From positions 13,954,534 through 14,018,533 of the forward strand of contig OY755247.1 of assembly GCA_963576725.1 (NCBI GenBank): a DNA stretch of 64,000 nt, read 5' to 3'. The notes beneath the pieces were generated by a model that saw only the letters and a program-made list of their open reading frames with translations, ran no database searches and had not been told where the DNA came from. Source of the DNA: Azorinus chamasolen (lineage: Eukaryota > Mollusca > Bivalvia > Cardiida > Solecurtidae). The translations under genes were made by a program, and so were the position numbers. Position 1 is the stretch's first letter. Each line of letters opens with the position of its first letter. Below are positions 22,398-35,638 of the stretch, piece by piece.

Positions 22398-23549
22398 TGT
22401 ATACATATTAGATATCCTCTTTTTGCACATTGATTGTCTTTTCGCTGATTTTTATGCCAACAATTTGAAGATGGGTGCAGCCAACTCCGCATTAAAGCAT
22501 ATCAAAAACAATTTGCTTTCCCAATCCAGGTCGGCAATGAATGAAGATAGATTTAATGCACATGCATTAATGCTCATGAATACATAAGGATATTGGCATA
22601 GATATCAAGGAGGTTATAAACCTCTGTGCGACAAGACATCCTCGTAGGATGCTGTTGCTTAACCCACTGTCTGACGGTTAAGTGTAATTGAAAATCAAAT
22701 TTACTAAATGCAGGTTTTTAGGTGACCGTAAGACTGATAGTGGGTGTCATAGGCCTACTCTGTTTCTCTCAGTGTTGCTGTTATAATGAATAATTTCTGA
22801 AAGTGGGAGATCATTCGAAAGCAAAAGTAGCAATGTGAAAAGAGAAAATTGCAGACTCGGTTTTAGTGAGCCTATTCATGAGTAGTAATTAGAAGTGCAA
22901 CACTACTCACGCCCCATAACATCGGCTTAAGCAGTATTCACTTTTCCAAACTAATAACTTAAAAGCTTATGATCCCGAAGCACAAGAACATATAACAACA
23001 CTGAGAATGAAGTACTTTGTACGGCCGCCACACAAGCACTTAAGTTCAATGAAAACTATTCAGCTTGGTCAATATCTTAATCCAATTACCAAACAAATGT
23101 CTTAAAATGGTCAAAATTTGATGAGTGAAAGTCCATCAAAACATCACCAGAAACCACTACACACACGACACCGCCGGATGAAAAGGGGTTGTGTCCCTCT
23201 CGTGCTCTCCACCTCCCTCGTGCTTCGACCCTCGGCCCATACCTTAGGCGCGTGCTTCATTATAGCATATCTTCTGGCTAAATCCATAGACCTGTACTGT
23301 TTATAAATTGCTATGCATTTTTAGCACGTTACTCTGATGCAAGCACATAATACTCGACATGCTCGAGGAGTGCTTGTCTAGGTATTCAAAATCACTTAAA
23401 TCCAGGAGCTTCAGGAGGGCTTCGGTCCCCTGGACCCCCTACCAGGGCTTTGCCCTGGACCCACCAGGGGCCCTTGCGGCCACCTGGACCCCCAGCATAT
23501 ATTTCAGTTTTTACGCCCCCTCTAACAACAATTCCTGGATCCGCCCCTG
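22398..23549 (+). mobile_element. decayed hAT transposon: transposase C-terminus and right end
   Basis: At 22450-22670 the + strand encodes, with a frameshift near 22588, pieces like the hAT dimerisation region: SRSAMNEDRFN, then in the next frame KDIGIDIKEVIN and TRHPRRMLLL. HPRRM after a KDI..D block is characteristic of hAT/ZMYM-like transposases. The right end is CCTGGATCCGCCCCTG at 23534-23549, the terminus of a known class of hAT elements, preceded by the usual GGACCCCC-rich stretch at 23420-23500. No matching left end was found, so the element is truncated. The link between the two parts is inference. Confidence 0.55.
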
Positions 23550-24329
23550 ATCAGCAGCATCAGCATAATTATCAGCAGCAACATAAATAGCATCATCGTT
23601 TTTTGTATATTTTAACTCCTCGCTGCCACGTTTACTGACGTCTGTGAAATGTATCGTCTGCATGCTTTAAAATTGTTCATTTCTCCCCAATTTCGTTCCA
23701 TAAACACTGCATCAAAGAGTTGGGATCCTGATTAGACGTTAAGTTAAGTTAAGTTATAATATGACGTCTCATGTGGATTATATCCCCTTCTCCTGTATTA
23801 CCGTTCCCCTTAGCAAAACATCTATCAGAAAAACAATTACTTCAATGCAAAAAAGGAGCTCCTTGGAGGAATATTGAGATCAACTATTTTTCTAACGGAA
23901 AATAACACTTAAAGTAAACAAATGACCTAACAATTGAACCAAATGCCGATTATTTTAACTCACTCAATTCTGCAAATGCAGCCACCATGTTTCCTATATA
24001 TTATGCCGTCATAATGAATCCCCCACACAAATGCGCTTGAGCAGAGACATATAAACATGCGAGGATACACTAATTGCAAATGACATCACAGATTCGCCCA
24101 TAGCAGCAGTTTCAAGAATTGTTCACACAGTGGGGAGAACCGTGCATAAAATTAAATAACCGCAAACAATGCAACTATGAATCATGTCACTCTATGAGCT
24201 ATGGTTTTAGACATTACCACAGAATGACTGGTTTCCGTTCTAGATTGCAATATGACAAACTCCTCACAGTGATCTCCCTTGTCACTACGTACGGATCTCT
24301 TCAGCGTAGCGATTAGGGGAGATTACTGC
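23550..24329. other. region without recognised features
   Basis: Mostly unique sequence; a short (GTTAA)n run at 23732-23752. Nothing coding or repetitive was recognised. It precedes the presumed CPVL promoter. Confidence 0.4.
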
Positions 24330-24449
24330 GGTGGAGGTTGGCAATATGAAAGTAAAACCGGAAATCATGTTGCGTTCATGTGAGACCCTTGTGAGGTCCT
24401 TGTGATTGTCACACTATTTTCATTTGATAATCTTACTTGTTCGAAGGAG
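24330..24449 (+). other. possible non-coding first exon / promoter of the CPVL gene
   Basis: Low-repeat sequence ending in a good splice donor, AAGGAG|GTAAGC at 24449/24450, about 0.8 kb upstream of the start codon. The first coding exon is preceded by an acceptor (TTTTTCAG at 25271-25278) 16 bases before the ATG, so a separate 5' leader exon is expected. This is the best donor seen upstream, but no TATA box or initiator was recognised and the left limit is arbitrary. Confidence 0.25.
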
Positions 24450-24703
24450 GTAAGCATAAAGTCGGAGGTACGGTATTATTGGATTCTTATTCATTTCAAA
24501 ACTGACGTTTTGTTACATGCTGACAGTGTCGTATTACACATTAATTTTAATCAAATAACCCAATGCATATTTTGCCTGTGACAATAACTTTGTCTTTGAA
24601 TTTGTAACTATAGTTTTCAATCAGAATCAATTCTGCCTAGATTCATATGCAAATAGAGCACAACCTGATCAGACAGATCCTACAGGAGCTGTCTGATCTG
24701 GGT

Positions 24704-24834
24704 TAGTTCACATATGTGTACTCTAAATGGTGATATCGAGCGACTTTCGGTTTTAACGCTATCCGGGCAGAGTACTGTAAGACGACACCTGTCACAAAAT
24801 TAGCATGCTGTCTTACGGGTCATCATTGAGACTA
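24704..24834. mobile_element. 131-base insertion in an HP-A hairpin
   Basis: Flanked by GATCTGGGT at 24695-24703 and 24835-24843, which otherwise occurs once in this arm. Its motif ATGGTGATATC with CTTTCGGTTTT recurs at 25079-25110. Family unknown. Confidence 0.5.
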
Positions 24835-25294
24835 GATCTGGGTGTACTCCGTTTGTAACGCCACGAAAAAGCATAAATGTATGATGTAAGGGGTTAAATA
24901 TGTTTATTCTTTCACATTCACTTCCTTCTTCCTATTGTAGTCACATCAATGAGCTGGTAATTAAGGCGGCGTGCTAATTGTGTGATGGTTGCAGTCCGTG
25001 GGCTAAATTGTCAAAACAAAAACTAGAGGCTTGATATTACTATTTAGATTGCATATAAGCTCCCATTTGTGTACTCAAAATGGTGATATCAAACTACTTT
25101 CGGTTTTGATTTACACTTATTATACAATGTACCAAAAGTTATATAATAAATTATACGTACAACAAATACTGAAGCAACTATAAAATAGATTGCAGATCAA
25201 TACCATGTTCCAGCAAGACAGCTGATCTGCATCTACACCCTTTCTCCAAATAAACCTTATTGATTCTGTATTTTTCAGCACTTACTTACACAGC

Positions 25295-25469
25295 ATGAAT
25301 ACCATCTGCCTTAGTCTGTGCATTCTTGGCCTTTTGGGGTCAAGTTTTGGAAAAGGTGCTCTTCGTGGAATGTTTCCGGACAAGTATCCTCCAATGAAAC
25401 AAAATGGGGTTGACCCCGGAAACCCCCTCTTTTTGACGCCCTACGTGGAAAAGGGAATGTTTGATGAAG
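25295..25469 (+). CDS. CPVL: CPVL exon 1: start codon and signal peptide
   Basis: Residues 1-58 plus one base. The hydrophobic stretch [14 protein letters not shown] (residues 6-19) after a short start is a typical signal peptide, so the mature protein probably begins near residue 20. The conserved N-terminal GDPGxPLFLTPY-type segment of CPVL proteins follows. The donor is GAAG|GTAAAT. The acceptor at 25278 shows that transcription starts further upstream. A nearby HP-B/HP-A repeat block begins 40 bases into the intron. Confidence 0.88.
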
Positions 25470-28400
25470 GTAAATAAAGGGATTACATGTACATTGAATT
25501 AATTCACCCATTCCCTCATAGGCTATATTTTTATCCAACCTCTTTGAATAAATATACTGAAAAGGAGCATTTACTAGAGACACTGAAATATTTTTAACCC
25601 TTTCCCTGTTCTAAGTTTATTCCAAATTTCAATAACTACTGAATATTCATTAACAAAATAGTTTTAATGAAATTTGGGAGGTGGAACATTGTAGCCATTT
25701 TAGAAAGCAAAGAAACAGATCTATCTAATTTTATTTGCAAACAGAGCAGACCCTGATCAGACGGCTCCTCTAGGAGCCGTCTGATCTGGGCCTACTCTGT
25801 TTGCAGGTGTGTGAAAACACGTTTACATGAGGGAAAGTGTTGTTTAGTTTTGAAACCATTGTGATAAATAGAGCATCCTATGGAACAAATGCTCTATTTA
25901 TCACAATAGTTACAAAAGGTGACTTTTACAGAGACATATAGGAAAGGGTTAATAATGGGATTATAATGTTTGGATCCAGATGAGACACCAAGTAACTTGG
26001 TATCGCATCATTCAGGATTCAAACTGTTTGAGACATCACTTATATTTTTAGAGAAGAAATTGAAAGAAAGTTCACCATGAAACATAAAGCAGACACCCTT
26101 TTTGTGCTTCTCATGAGCTTGAATTTAACCCATTACCTCATAGGCAAATTTAGACCCAGTCTCTTTTAATAAATCTAATGAAAATGAGCATTTACTAGAA
26201 AAAAGGGACATTTTTAGAATTATGTAGTTTTGAAACCGTTGTGATAAATTGAGCATTTAAATGCTCTATTTGTCACAATGGTTTCAATAAGTGACTTTTA
26301 CAGAGGTGTAAGGAGCTTGCTGCATTTGTTTCATTCTGCATTAAGCACAAGATAATACGGTAGTTTCTTAATTTTCAGCTCGCAAAGCTAGCATAGTTGG
26401 ACCCATAGATGGTGTGGATCAGATCAGCTTTGCCGGGTTCTTCACTGTCAACAAGACGACCAATAGTAACATGTTCTTCTGGTTTTTTCCTGCCCAGGTA
26501 AGTCTCAAGAGTCATAATTATAGCGGAAAAAATTCAAAAAAGCAAACAGAGTAGACCCAGATCAGACAGCACCTAAAGGAGCCATCTTATCAGGGTATGC
26601 TCTGTTTACTTTTGACATGAGATAGATATGATTTTACAGTTTTTGGTCAAAGGTAAAAATTCCCTTGAAATGTTAATATTATAAAAATTGGGCTAATAAA
26701 ATTAATGTTGAAATTATTTCTTACATGAGCAATGAACAAGGAAAGGATTGAATGTTTATAAAATGTAAATAATGGAATAATTACAGTTTTGCATTCATTC
26801 GCCCATATTATCAGATGCCACACCACTGATTCTGTGGTCTACAATGTGTCCAACCCATATACAGTAAAACCTCTCTATAACGGCCACTAAATTGTGTTAA
26901 TTAGTTGGTATTTGGGGCAGATGGCTGCTTAAAGCAAGGTGAAAGTAAAACAGAACGCTCCTATAGGAGTGTTCTGTTTTACTTTCACCTTGCTTTAAGC
27001 AGCCACCTGCCTTTAACACAAAATACTTGATGTAATTTAGTGGCCGTTATAGAGAGGTTTTAGTGTAGTTGTATATACGGTTGAATCTGTCCTAAGTGGT
27101 CATTCATTTTTTGAGTCTTAAAAACAGGTGGTTTCATAATGCAGGGCAATTGTAATGCAGAAAGCTCCTATAGGAGCTTTCTGCATTACTGTTGACCTGC
27201 ATTAAGCTATTACCTGCCTTACAGACCCATAATTAGACCTCTTATTTTATAGCCACTTAAGACTGGTTCTGCTGTATGATGTATTTTGATCAAACTCTTT
27301 TCCTGATGAATATTCATGTAAGAAATACTGTAAGAAATACTGACATTATGAATATAAGTTAGATGATTTTTTATAATGTGATATGTAGGATATTTTGACA
27401 TTGGTAGAAATTGTAGAATCAGATCTGTGTAATTTAATACAGTATAACCTGGGTTATCCGACACCTGCCTTACCGACGACCTGATATATCCGACAGCATT
27501 CTTTGGTCCCGAAAAATTCCTTCTTTATTCTATATGCTTGAAACCTGCTTTTAATGGAACCTGCCGTATCCGTTATCCAGCACTGTTTAGCGGTCCCAAT
27601 GTGCTAAATGCTGCTTTTTATGCCCCCATTGACGATAGTCGGGGGGCATATTGTTTTTGCCCTGTCTGTCTGTCTGTCTGTTTGTCCGTTTGTCTGTTTG
27701 TCTGTTTGTTTGTCAGCAACTTTAACATTGGTCATAACATTTGAGCCAGTATAGATAGAGACTTGATATTTGGCATACATATGTATCTCATAAAGCCGCA
27801 CATTTTGAGGGGTGCCGTGTCAAGGTCAAGGTCATCCTTCAAGGTCAGAGGTCAAATATATGGGTCAAATCGCCAACTTTAACATTGGCTATAACTTTTG
27901 TACCAGTAGAGATAGAGACTTGATATTTGGCATGCTTGTGTATCTCATGAGGCTGCACATTTTGAGGGGTGACATGTCAAGGTCAAGGTTATCCTTCAAG
28001 GTCAGAGGTCAAATATATGTGGGGGCATAGTGTTTCACAAACACATCTTGTTTTACCCCTGCATATCTGACACAATCTTTAAGTGGGATTGTGCATGGCT
28101 GACTGGGCATCTGAGCATCACCCTGATTGATTGAGCGATAATTATGGTCCCGACATTTTGTGGACTTGCTAAATCCATAATTACAGGTAATTTTTTATCG
28201 TTGTGGTCATATAAATGAGAAAATGTAATTGCCTGAATAATGTTAGGCATACAGGGTTTTCATTTTCAGCCGATTGCGGATTGAAACTATCGGCTGAAAT
28301 GAGTTTTGCATTGGTTGTTTTTCTAGAAATCTTGATTATTCAATCTAAGAACATGTCAGTGCAATCTGCTATGTCCAGAAAAAAAATGGTTGTTATGAAT

Positions 28401-31400
28401 GAAAACCCTGGGCATAAACTCGACCTGAATATTACAGCCTTTACAGAATACAATTTGCTTTACTTATCCAGTAAGGCTAGGCGATATTTTTAGTATGTAG
28501 GTGTCTTTCAAAATGAAAGGATCATATTTTGGAATAAGAAAGCGTCTTGCAAGTGAACCGGCGTGTGCACAGACTCCAAACACACCAAAGAATAGTGTTA
28601 ACTTTAGATTAGAAAATATAGAATTAACGAGTCTGAAAGCTGTTTATTGATGCAGTCCTAGTTGTCTTTGAAGGTTGGGGATTAGCAGATCATGATCGGT
28701 TGCCGATATTCTTAGAAGGAAAGAATTTTGTAGGGACCAGTAATCCAGTTGAGTGTAAATAAGCATCAAGAGACAATGTTTTATCCTTGTATATTTCACT
28801 TCCATTGAAATTCGGGTTTGGCGTTGGTTGATCGTCTGACCCTGACATTCCTGACACACTGGTGAATCCGACAAATTCAGTCGGTCCCAAGGGATGTCTG
28901 ATAAACCAGGTTATACTGTATGCGAAAAAGGGCAGACTCTGATCAGACAGTTCCCCAGGAGCCATTTGACCTGGGTCTTCTCTGTCTGCAAAGGCGTGAA
29001 AAAGTGTTTGTATAAAGTAAATGGTTCATGTAGTTTAATTTCTTCTTCCCTGACAGTCGGGTATGGATGAAGCCCCAGTGGTGTTATGGCTGCAGGGTGG
29101 GCCAGGAGGATCCTCTCTCTTCGGACTGTTTGTGGAGAACGGACCCTACAGCATCAACAAGGATAATCAATGTAAGTGCAGCCACACTCCATACCAAGTT
29201 TGGTCATGTATAACCAATTCGCTCATATTTCTGCCTTTTGACGCATCTGTAAAAGTCACCTGTGGAGCAAATGCTCTAAATACACCTTTCTGCGCCTCTG
29301 TAAAAGTCACTTTCTGAAACCATTGTAATAAATAGAGCATTTGCTCCTATAGGAGCAAATGCTCTATTTACCACAATTGTTTCAAAACTACAAAATTCTA
29401 AAAATTTCCATTTCTCAAGTTAATGCTACTTTTCGGTAGATTTATTCAAAGAGGCTGGATTTAAAAATAGCCTATGGGGGAATGGGTGAAGTATAACCCA
29501 TTCCCTCATATTTCTGTCTTTTGACTCATCTGTAAAAGTCACCTGTGGAGCAAATGCTCTATTAATCACAATGGTTTAAATACTTCAAAATTCTTAAAAG
29601 AAATCCTTTTCTTTAGTAAATGCTCCTTTTCGGTAGATTTATTCAAAGAGGCTGGATTTAAAAATAGCCTATGGGGGAATGGGAAATAACCTTTAGCCTG
29701 CTGTAAATAGGATGTCTGTTGACACTCCGATCTTGTATAATGTTCACTTACTTCTGATTTATTTAAGCTTTTGAAGCTCCTGTATGGGCTGTCTTATCAA
29801 GGTCTGCTCTCTTTGCTTATGAAATTTCTTCCAATACCAAAACATCATGTGTATATAAACCATTTTAAAAATTGAGCTAATGATGCTGCTATATCTTATG
29901 AATATTCATCAGGGAAAGGGATAAAGAGAAAGTTCTTATGATGAAATCATTGAAATGGGTCCATGCTTATAAAGCTTTTAGTTGAGTCTGAGTTTCGTTC
30001 TCAGGCTTTTGATTGGTCAGATTTGAGTTCTCAAGTTTTTATTGGTCAGATTTAAGCCAAAGGCTCAAATCTGACCAATCAAAAACTTGAGAACGATCTC
30101 AGACTCAACTAAAAGCTTTATAAGCATGGACCCAGATGACTTTCTCATTGAGTTACCAAAAGAGCTACACCAAAATATTTCACAACGTGATCTTCTTCAT
30201 TTCACTACAAAACCTATTGCTGTCACTTCTCGTAAGCAGTCACAAGATTGGGTAGACAGTTAGCATTCTGTAACCTTTTCCCTGTTCAATATTCATGTAA
30301 GAAAAAGAAATAATGACATCATGAATATTAATTAGCCAAACTATTTTACAGCATTATGAACAAAGGATTTTTTTAATGTGGCACAAAATGTAGAATTAGA
30401 CCTACATGTATATATATTTCAATAAGCAAACAGAGCAGACCCTGATCAGACACACCAAACAGACCCTGATCAGACACACCAAACAGACCCTGATCAGAGG
30501 TCTACTCTGTTTGCAAATGTGTGAAAAGGCGTTTATATGAAGGAAAGGGTTAAGATGAGAAATTAGGACTTTAGCATAAGAGTTGCTAATAAAAGAGCAA
30601 TGCCAGAACATTTCACATCATTATTTTCTTCATTTCCTACGAAACCCATTGCTTTCACTCCTCATTAGAATTGTCAGATAGAAAAGATTCTAATGAGTAG
30701 TCACAAGATTAACCCATTACCTCATAGGCTATTTTTAGATCCAACCCCTTTGAATAAATCTACCGAAAGGGAACATTAACTAGAGAAAAGGAAAGTTTTA
30801 GAATTTTGTAGTTTGAAACCATTGTGATAAACAATGGTTTCAATAGGTGATTTTTACAGAGGCGTAGAAAGGCGTATTTATGGAGGAAAGGGTTAATCCT
30901 TTCCTTCGTACATATGCCTTTTCACACATTTGCAAACGGAGCTGACCCAGATCAGACAGTTCCTATATAGGAGCCGTCTGATCAGTGTCTATACTCTGTT
31001 TGCTAATATAATTTTATAAATCTGTTTCTTTGGTTTCTAAAATGGCTACAATGTTCCATCTTCCATATTTCACTTATAATTATTTTGTCCATGAATAATC
31101 AGTAGGTATTGAAATTTAGAATAAACACAAAACAGGGAAAGGGTTAAGTTAAGTAGAGAAATGAAGACTTTTGCCTCTGAACTAAATCCTTTATCAGGAT
31201 ATACCTGTGAAATATAATGATTGGTTGGAATATTCCAGTTATTAAGAAGAATATAACGTGGAACAGCAAGTACTCGATGTTGTACATTGACAACCCAGTG
31301 GGGACAGGCTTCAGTTTCACCGATAAAGACGAGGGATACGCTACTAACGAGGACGATGTCGCCCGTGACCTCTACAAGTGAGTTCTTACAATAGCTGTTT

Positions 31401-34400
31401 GCAACAACAGCATTCACAGTTTCTCCAAAGAAAGAAAATGAGATTGTCAAAAGTTTTGGATTCTGACAAAAAAGCCATACAGCATTGTATTGAAGTCAGA
31501 ACATTTAAAACAAGATCCAAACTATTTGCACATGTTATCAGTCTTGATCCAGGTCTACTCTGTTTGCAAAACTCATTACCTCATAGGCTATTTTTAGATC
31601 AAACCACTTTGAATAGATCAACCAAAAGGAGCATTAACTAGAGAAAAGGAAAATATTTAGAATATTGTAGTTTGAAACCATTGTGATAAATAGAGCATTT
31701 GCTCCTATAGGAGCAAATGCTCTATTTATCACAATGGTTTCAACAGGTGAATTTTTCAGAGCCATCAAAAGTCGTCAATATGAGGGAATGGGTTAATGGT
31801 TTAAGTTTAACCCTTTAACTCCTTTGCAAACAGAGTAGACCCAGATCAGATGGCTCCTGCATAAGCCGGTATTCAATAGTCAAAACGAGTGAATTGTTTT
31901 TCACAAACACATAAAGTCAAACCTGTTTCAAAAGTCTGTAATTGTACAAAAACAACCAGATGTTATCTACGACAATTTACCACTTGCCGTACATGTATAC
32001 ATGTATGTATATAAGAGTTACTTCCCTTTTCACGGAGAACAATGAAGAAGAGAAACATTCTTCCATTTTCCGGTTTGTATTTTTTATTTAAACACTTTTT
32101 TTGTTTACTAAACAAACTATATATGGAAGCAATACACTTCATCCAACATTTGTGTTGAACGAAGAATTTTATTAATGCAGAAAACACATGGACGACGACG
32201 TGATAAATCTGACCATATTCCGGATATACCGATTTCGGATGTTACTCAATTTTGTACTTGTTACTGATTTATTAGCGAAAATATTGAATTTGCGGGGCAA
32301 CGCATTCACGAATTAGTGCGAAATATATATTGTTGCTAATAAACCCTGTTTTACAGTAGTCGTTGTTGAAAGACCAATTTGTCATAATCGGCCAATTTGC
32401 CTGGTCGCAGTCGACAGGTGGTCTTTATTCAAGGGTAATTAATGAGGCAAATTCGTTGAGGGGAATTTCGGGTGGTCGCTGTACGCAGGTGGTCGTTGAC
32501 ACAGGTTTGACTGTACATGATTCTATAGTTTCTACCATGGCCAAAAATTCACATGTCCATGTGCTATTATAAATATTAATATTCTTGATGTCATAATTTC
32601 TAACATGAATATTCATGGTGTACAGGAATAAATTTTCATGCATTTGCAAACAGTGTTGACCCAGATCAGGCGGCTGCTCTAGGAGCTGTCTGATCAGGGT
32701 CTGCTCTGTTTGCTAATGGAATTTGCTAGATCCGTTTCTTTACTTTCTAAAATGGCTACAATGTTCCACCTTCCAAATTCCATTATAACTAATTTGTACA
32801 TGAGTATTCAGTAGTTAATGAAAATTGTAATAAACATAGAACAGGGAAAGGGTTAAATGTGCGTGCATGCTAAGTCTGTAAAATATTGTTGAAATCAAAG
32901 CCATTATAATAATAATTTAATATTGTACAATCATTATTTCTAAATGTTTTCAACTCTTTTCCTTTATAAAAACACCTTTTCATGCCTTTGCATACATATT
33001 AGACCAAGATCAGACATCTTCAGTAGAAGCCATCTGATCAGGGTCTGCTCTGTTTGCCTATGGTATAATATAGATCTGATTTTACAGTTTCTGCCAGAGC
33101 CAAAGTGTCCTGTGTTCATATGTTATTATGAAAAATAAACTAATTAATATTAAGTGACATTACGTCTTATATGAATATTGAACAGGTGTACAAAGACCTC
33201 TCATTATGTTTCGTATATTTACTTCAAGGTCCAGTTATGATATGTAAATTAAAACATTTTCAAAAATAACTTCTTTATTTCTCTGACAACCAAACACTAT
33301 GTTGTGACTACTCTTTAGAATCGTCTCTTCGAGAGGATTAAGATTGGTCACAGCATAGGGTTTGGTGGACAAATGATGATTTAAGTATGTTTCATCTGGG
33401 TCCATGCTTATAAAACGTTTAGTTGAGTCTGAGTTCGTTCTCAAGTTTTTGATTGGTCAGATTTGAGCCAAAGGCTCAAATCTGACCAATCAAAAGCTTG
33501 AGAACTCAAATCTGACCAATCAAAAGCTTGAAAACGAAACTCAGACTCAACTAAAAGTTCTGTTTACTGTTTTGCAGCTGCTTGTTCCAGTTTTTCCAGG
33601 TTTTCCACATGATTCAGAAAAATGAGTTCTATGTGACAGGAGAGGTAATGTACTGCCATTCTTTCTCAGTCCTAAGTTTAGCCCTTTTCTCCATGAATAT
33701 TCATCTATGAAATAATCTGTGTATGAATATTATTATGTCTCCCCCAGTATACTTGGGAGACATATTTTTGTGTGCATTGTCCTTCTGTCTGGGCAAGCAA
33801 ATGGGCTCTTGTTGGGTATGGAGAACAATAGATAATGGTAAATTCTATTTATTCTGTCTGTATTGTTGGGTACTTTTAAACAAAGGAAATACCTAACAAG
33901 TGTCCATATGTTAGAACGTCCGACCGTCTGTCTGATTTAACTTTGTCCAGGCGGTTTCTGCAAAACCTTTGACAGGATTTTCTTGCATAGTATTGATCAG
34001 CACCATGTGTAGTTGTGCATAATTTATTGCTGTTCCAGTTCAATGATTTTCTGCAGAGTTATGGGACTTTGAAATGTTTACATTGAAAATTTGTCCGCAC
34101 AGTTTCACCAAACCTTTGGTTCATAGGATTGATCAGCACCATGCTTAGTTGTGCATATCTTATTCCTGTGTTCTGGTTGGATGATTTTCTGCAAATTATG
34201 GGACTTGAAATTTTTACGTGTGAGTAACATGTGAACCTACAAAGTTGTTATTTGTTGTTATATGTTCATTTCAGTCCTATGCCGGCAAGTATGTACCTGC
34301 CATTGGCTATAAGATACACACAGAGAATATAAAGCCATTTACAAAAATGAAAATCAACATGTTGGGAATGGCGATTGGTGATGGCTTGTGTGACCCGGAG

Positions 34401-35568
34401 ACTGTGAGTGTTGATATTGACCTTTATGGCTGTATGACCTTTATGACCTCTCTTACCACATCATAAGAAAATTAACTCAACTTTGACCTTGTGCTATAGG
34501 AAGTAGAGACATTGATATGATGTGTTGATGAAACATTTGTTTTAGAATACAGTAGAACCTGTATTAAGTAGCCATTCATTTATAGGAGTCTTAAAAAGCA
34601 GGTGATTGCTTAATGCAGGTCAAAAGTAATGCAGAAAGCTCCTATAGGAGCTTTCTGCATTACTTTTGACCTGCATTAAGCTACCACCTGCCTTATAGAC
34701 CTATAATTAGACTTCTTTTTGATGGTCGCTTAAGACAAGTTTTACTGTAGTTCCTTTGTATCTCCACTAACCGCTATGTTGAAGAGACAATTCTAAAGGG
34801 TGATAACAACATAGGCTTTGGTGGAGAAATGAAAATTTATTATTTTAACTATGCCACTTTATCTGTGGCTTCGGTAGGGGGTCTTTTGCTTTATTCCAGA
34901 GGAACAGATAAAGTTACATACTCAAATACTAAAATCATCATTGCTCCACCAAACACTATGTTTTTACCAGTCTTTAGAATCGTCTCAAAGAGACAACTCT
35001 AAAGAGTGGTTACAAGAAAGGGTTTGGTGGAGAAATAATTAATCTACCGGTATTCTCAAAAATGCTTTTGCCACAATTTATCTGGGCCTCTATTATACAA
35101 TGCAGTTTTCAACAAAATTTACCGTAAGTTTTAGCATGCCTTAACTACTAGAATCCTTGGATGATCATCATCCATTATCCAGCGGTCTATCCATGAATAG
35201 GAATAGATGTTGCATTATTGGAGATAACATAAGTATCTGAGTCTGAAATTGGGGTATTTTAAGATAAGATGGTCAGTGGTCCAGATAAGATATTGAGGGC
35301 TTGGTGCAAAACTATTCTAACTCCTTCACTTTGTGAAGGAGTTAGAATAGTTTTGCACCAAGCCCTTGATATGTAAATTTACACATTTTCAAGAATAGCT
35401 CCTTTAATTCTCGAATAGCTCCTTTAATTCTCCACCAAGCTCAATACTGATTCTAAAGAGTGTATAGCATTTGAGGGAGAAATAGAGGATCTTACATGAG
35501 GGTTCATTATGTCTCCCCCCTTTAGGGGAGGGGGACATATTGATGTTGTGCTTTCTGTCTGTCCGTCC

Positions 35569-35638
<70 letters not shown>

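Larger units (their letters stand above)
27290..29030. mobile_element. HP-A element split by TA-R
   Basis: The left part (27290-27439) has the GAATATTCATGTAAGAAATA flank. The right part (28919-29030) has the hairpin arms around TTCCCCAGGAG. The right end abuts CPVL exon 3 with only about 30 bases between. Confidence 0.7.

Noticed and set aside
27538..28030. ORFs with [13 protein letters not shown] and similar
   Set aside because: Translation of a (TGTC)n run and of the GACCTT-rich repeat.
34598..34690. microRNA precursor or transcription terminator
   Set aside because: The stem is the central hairpin of a TA-D element with several copies in the window.
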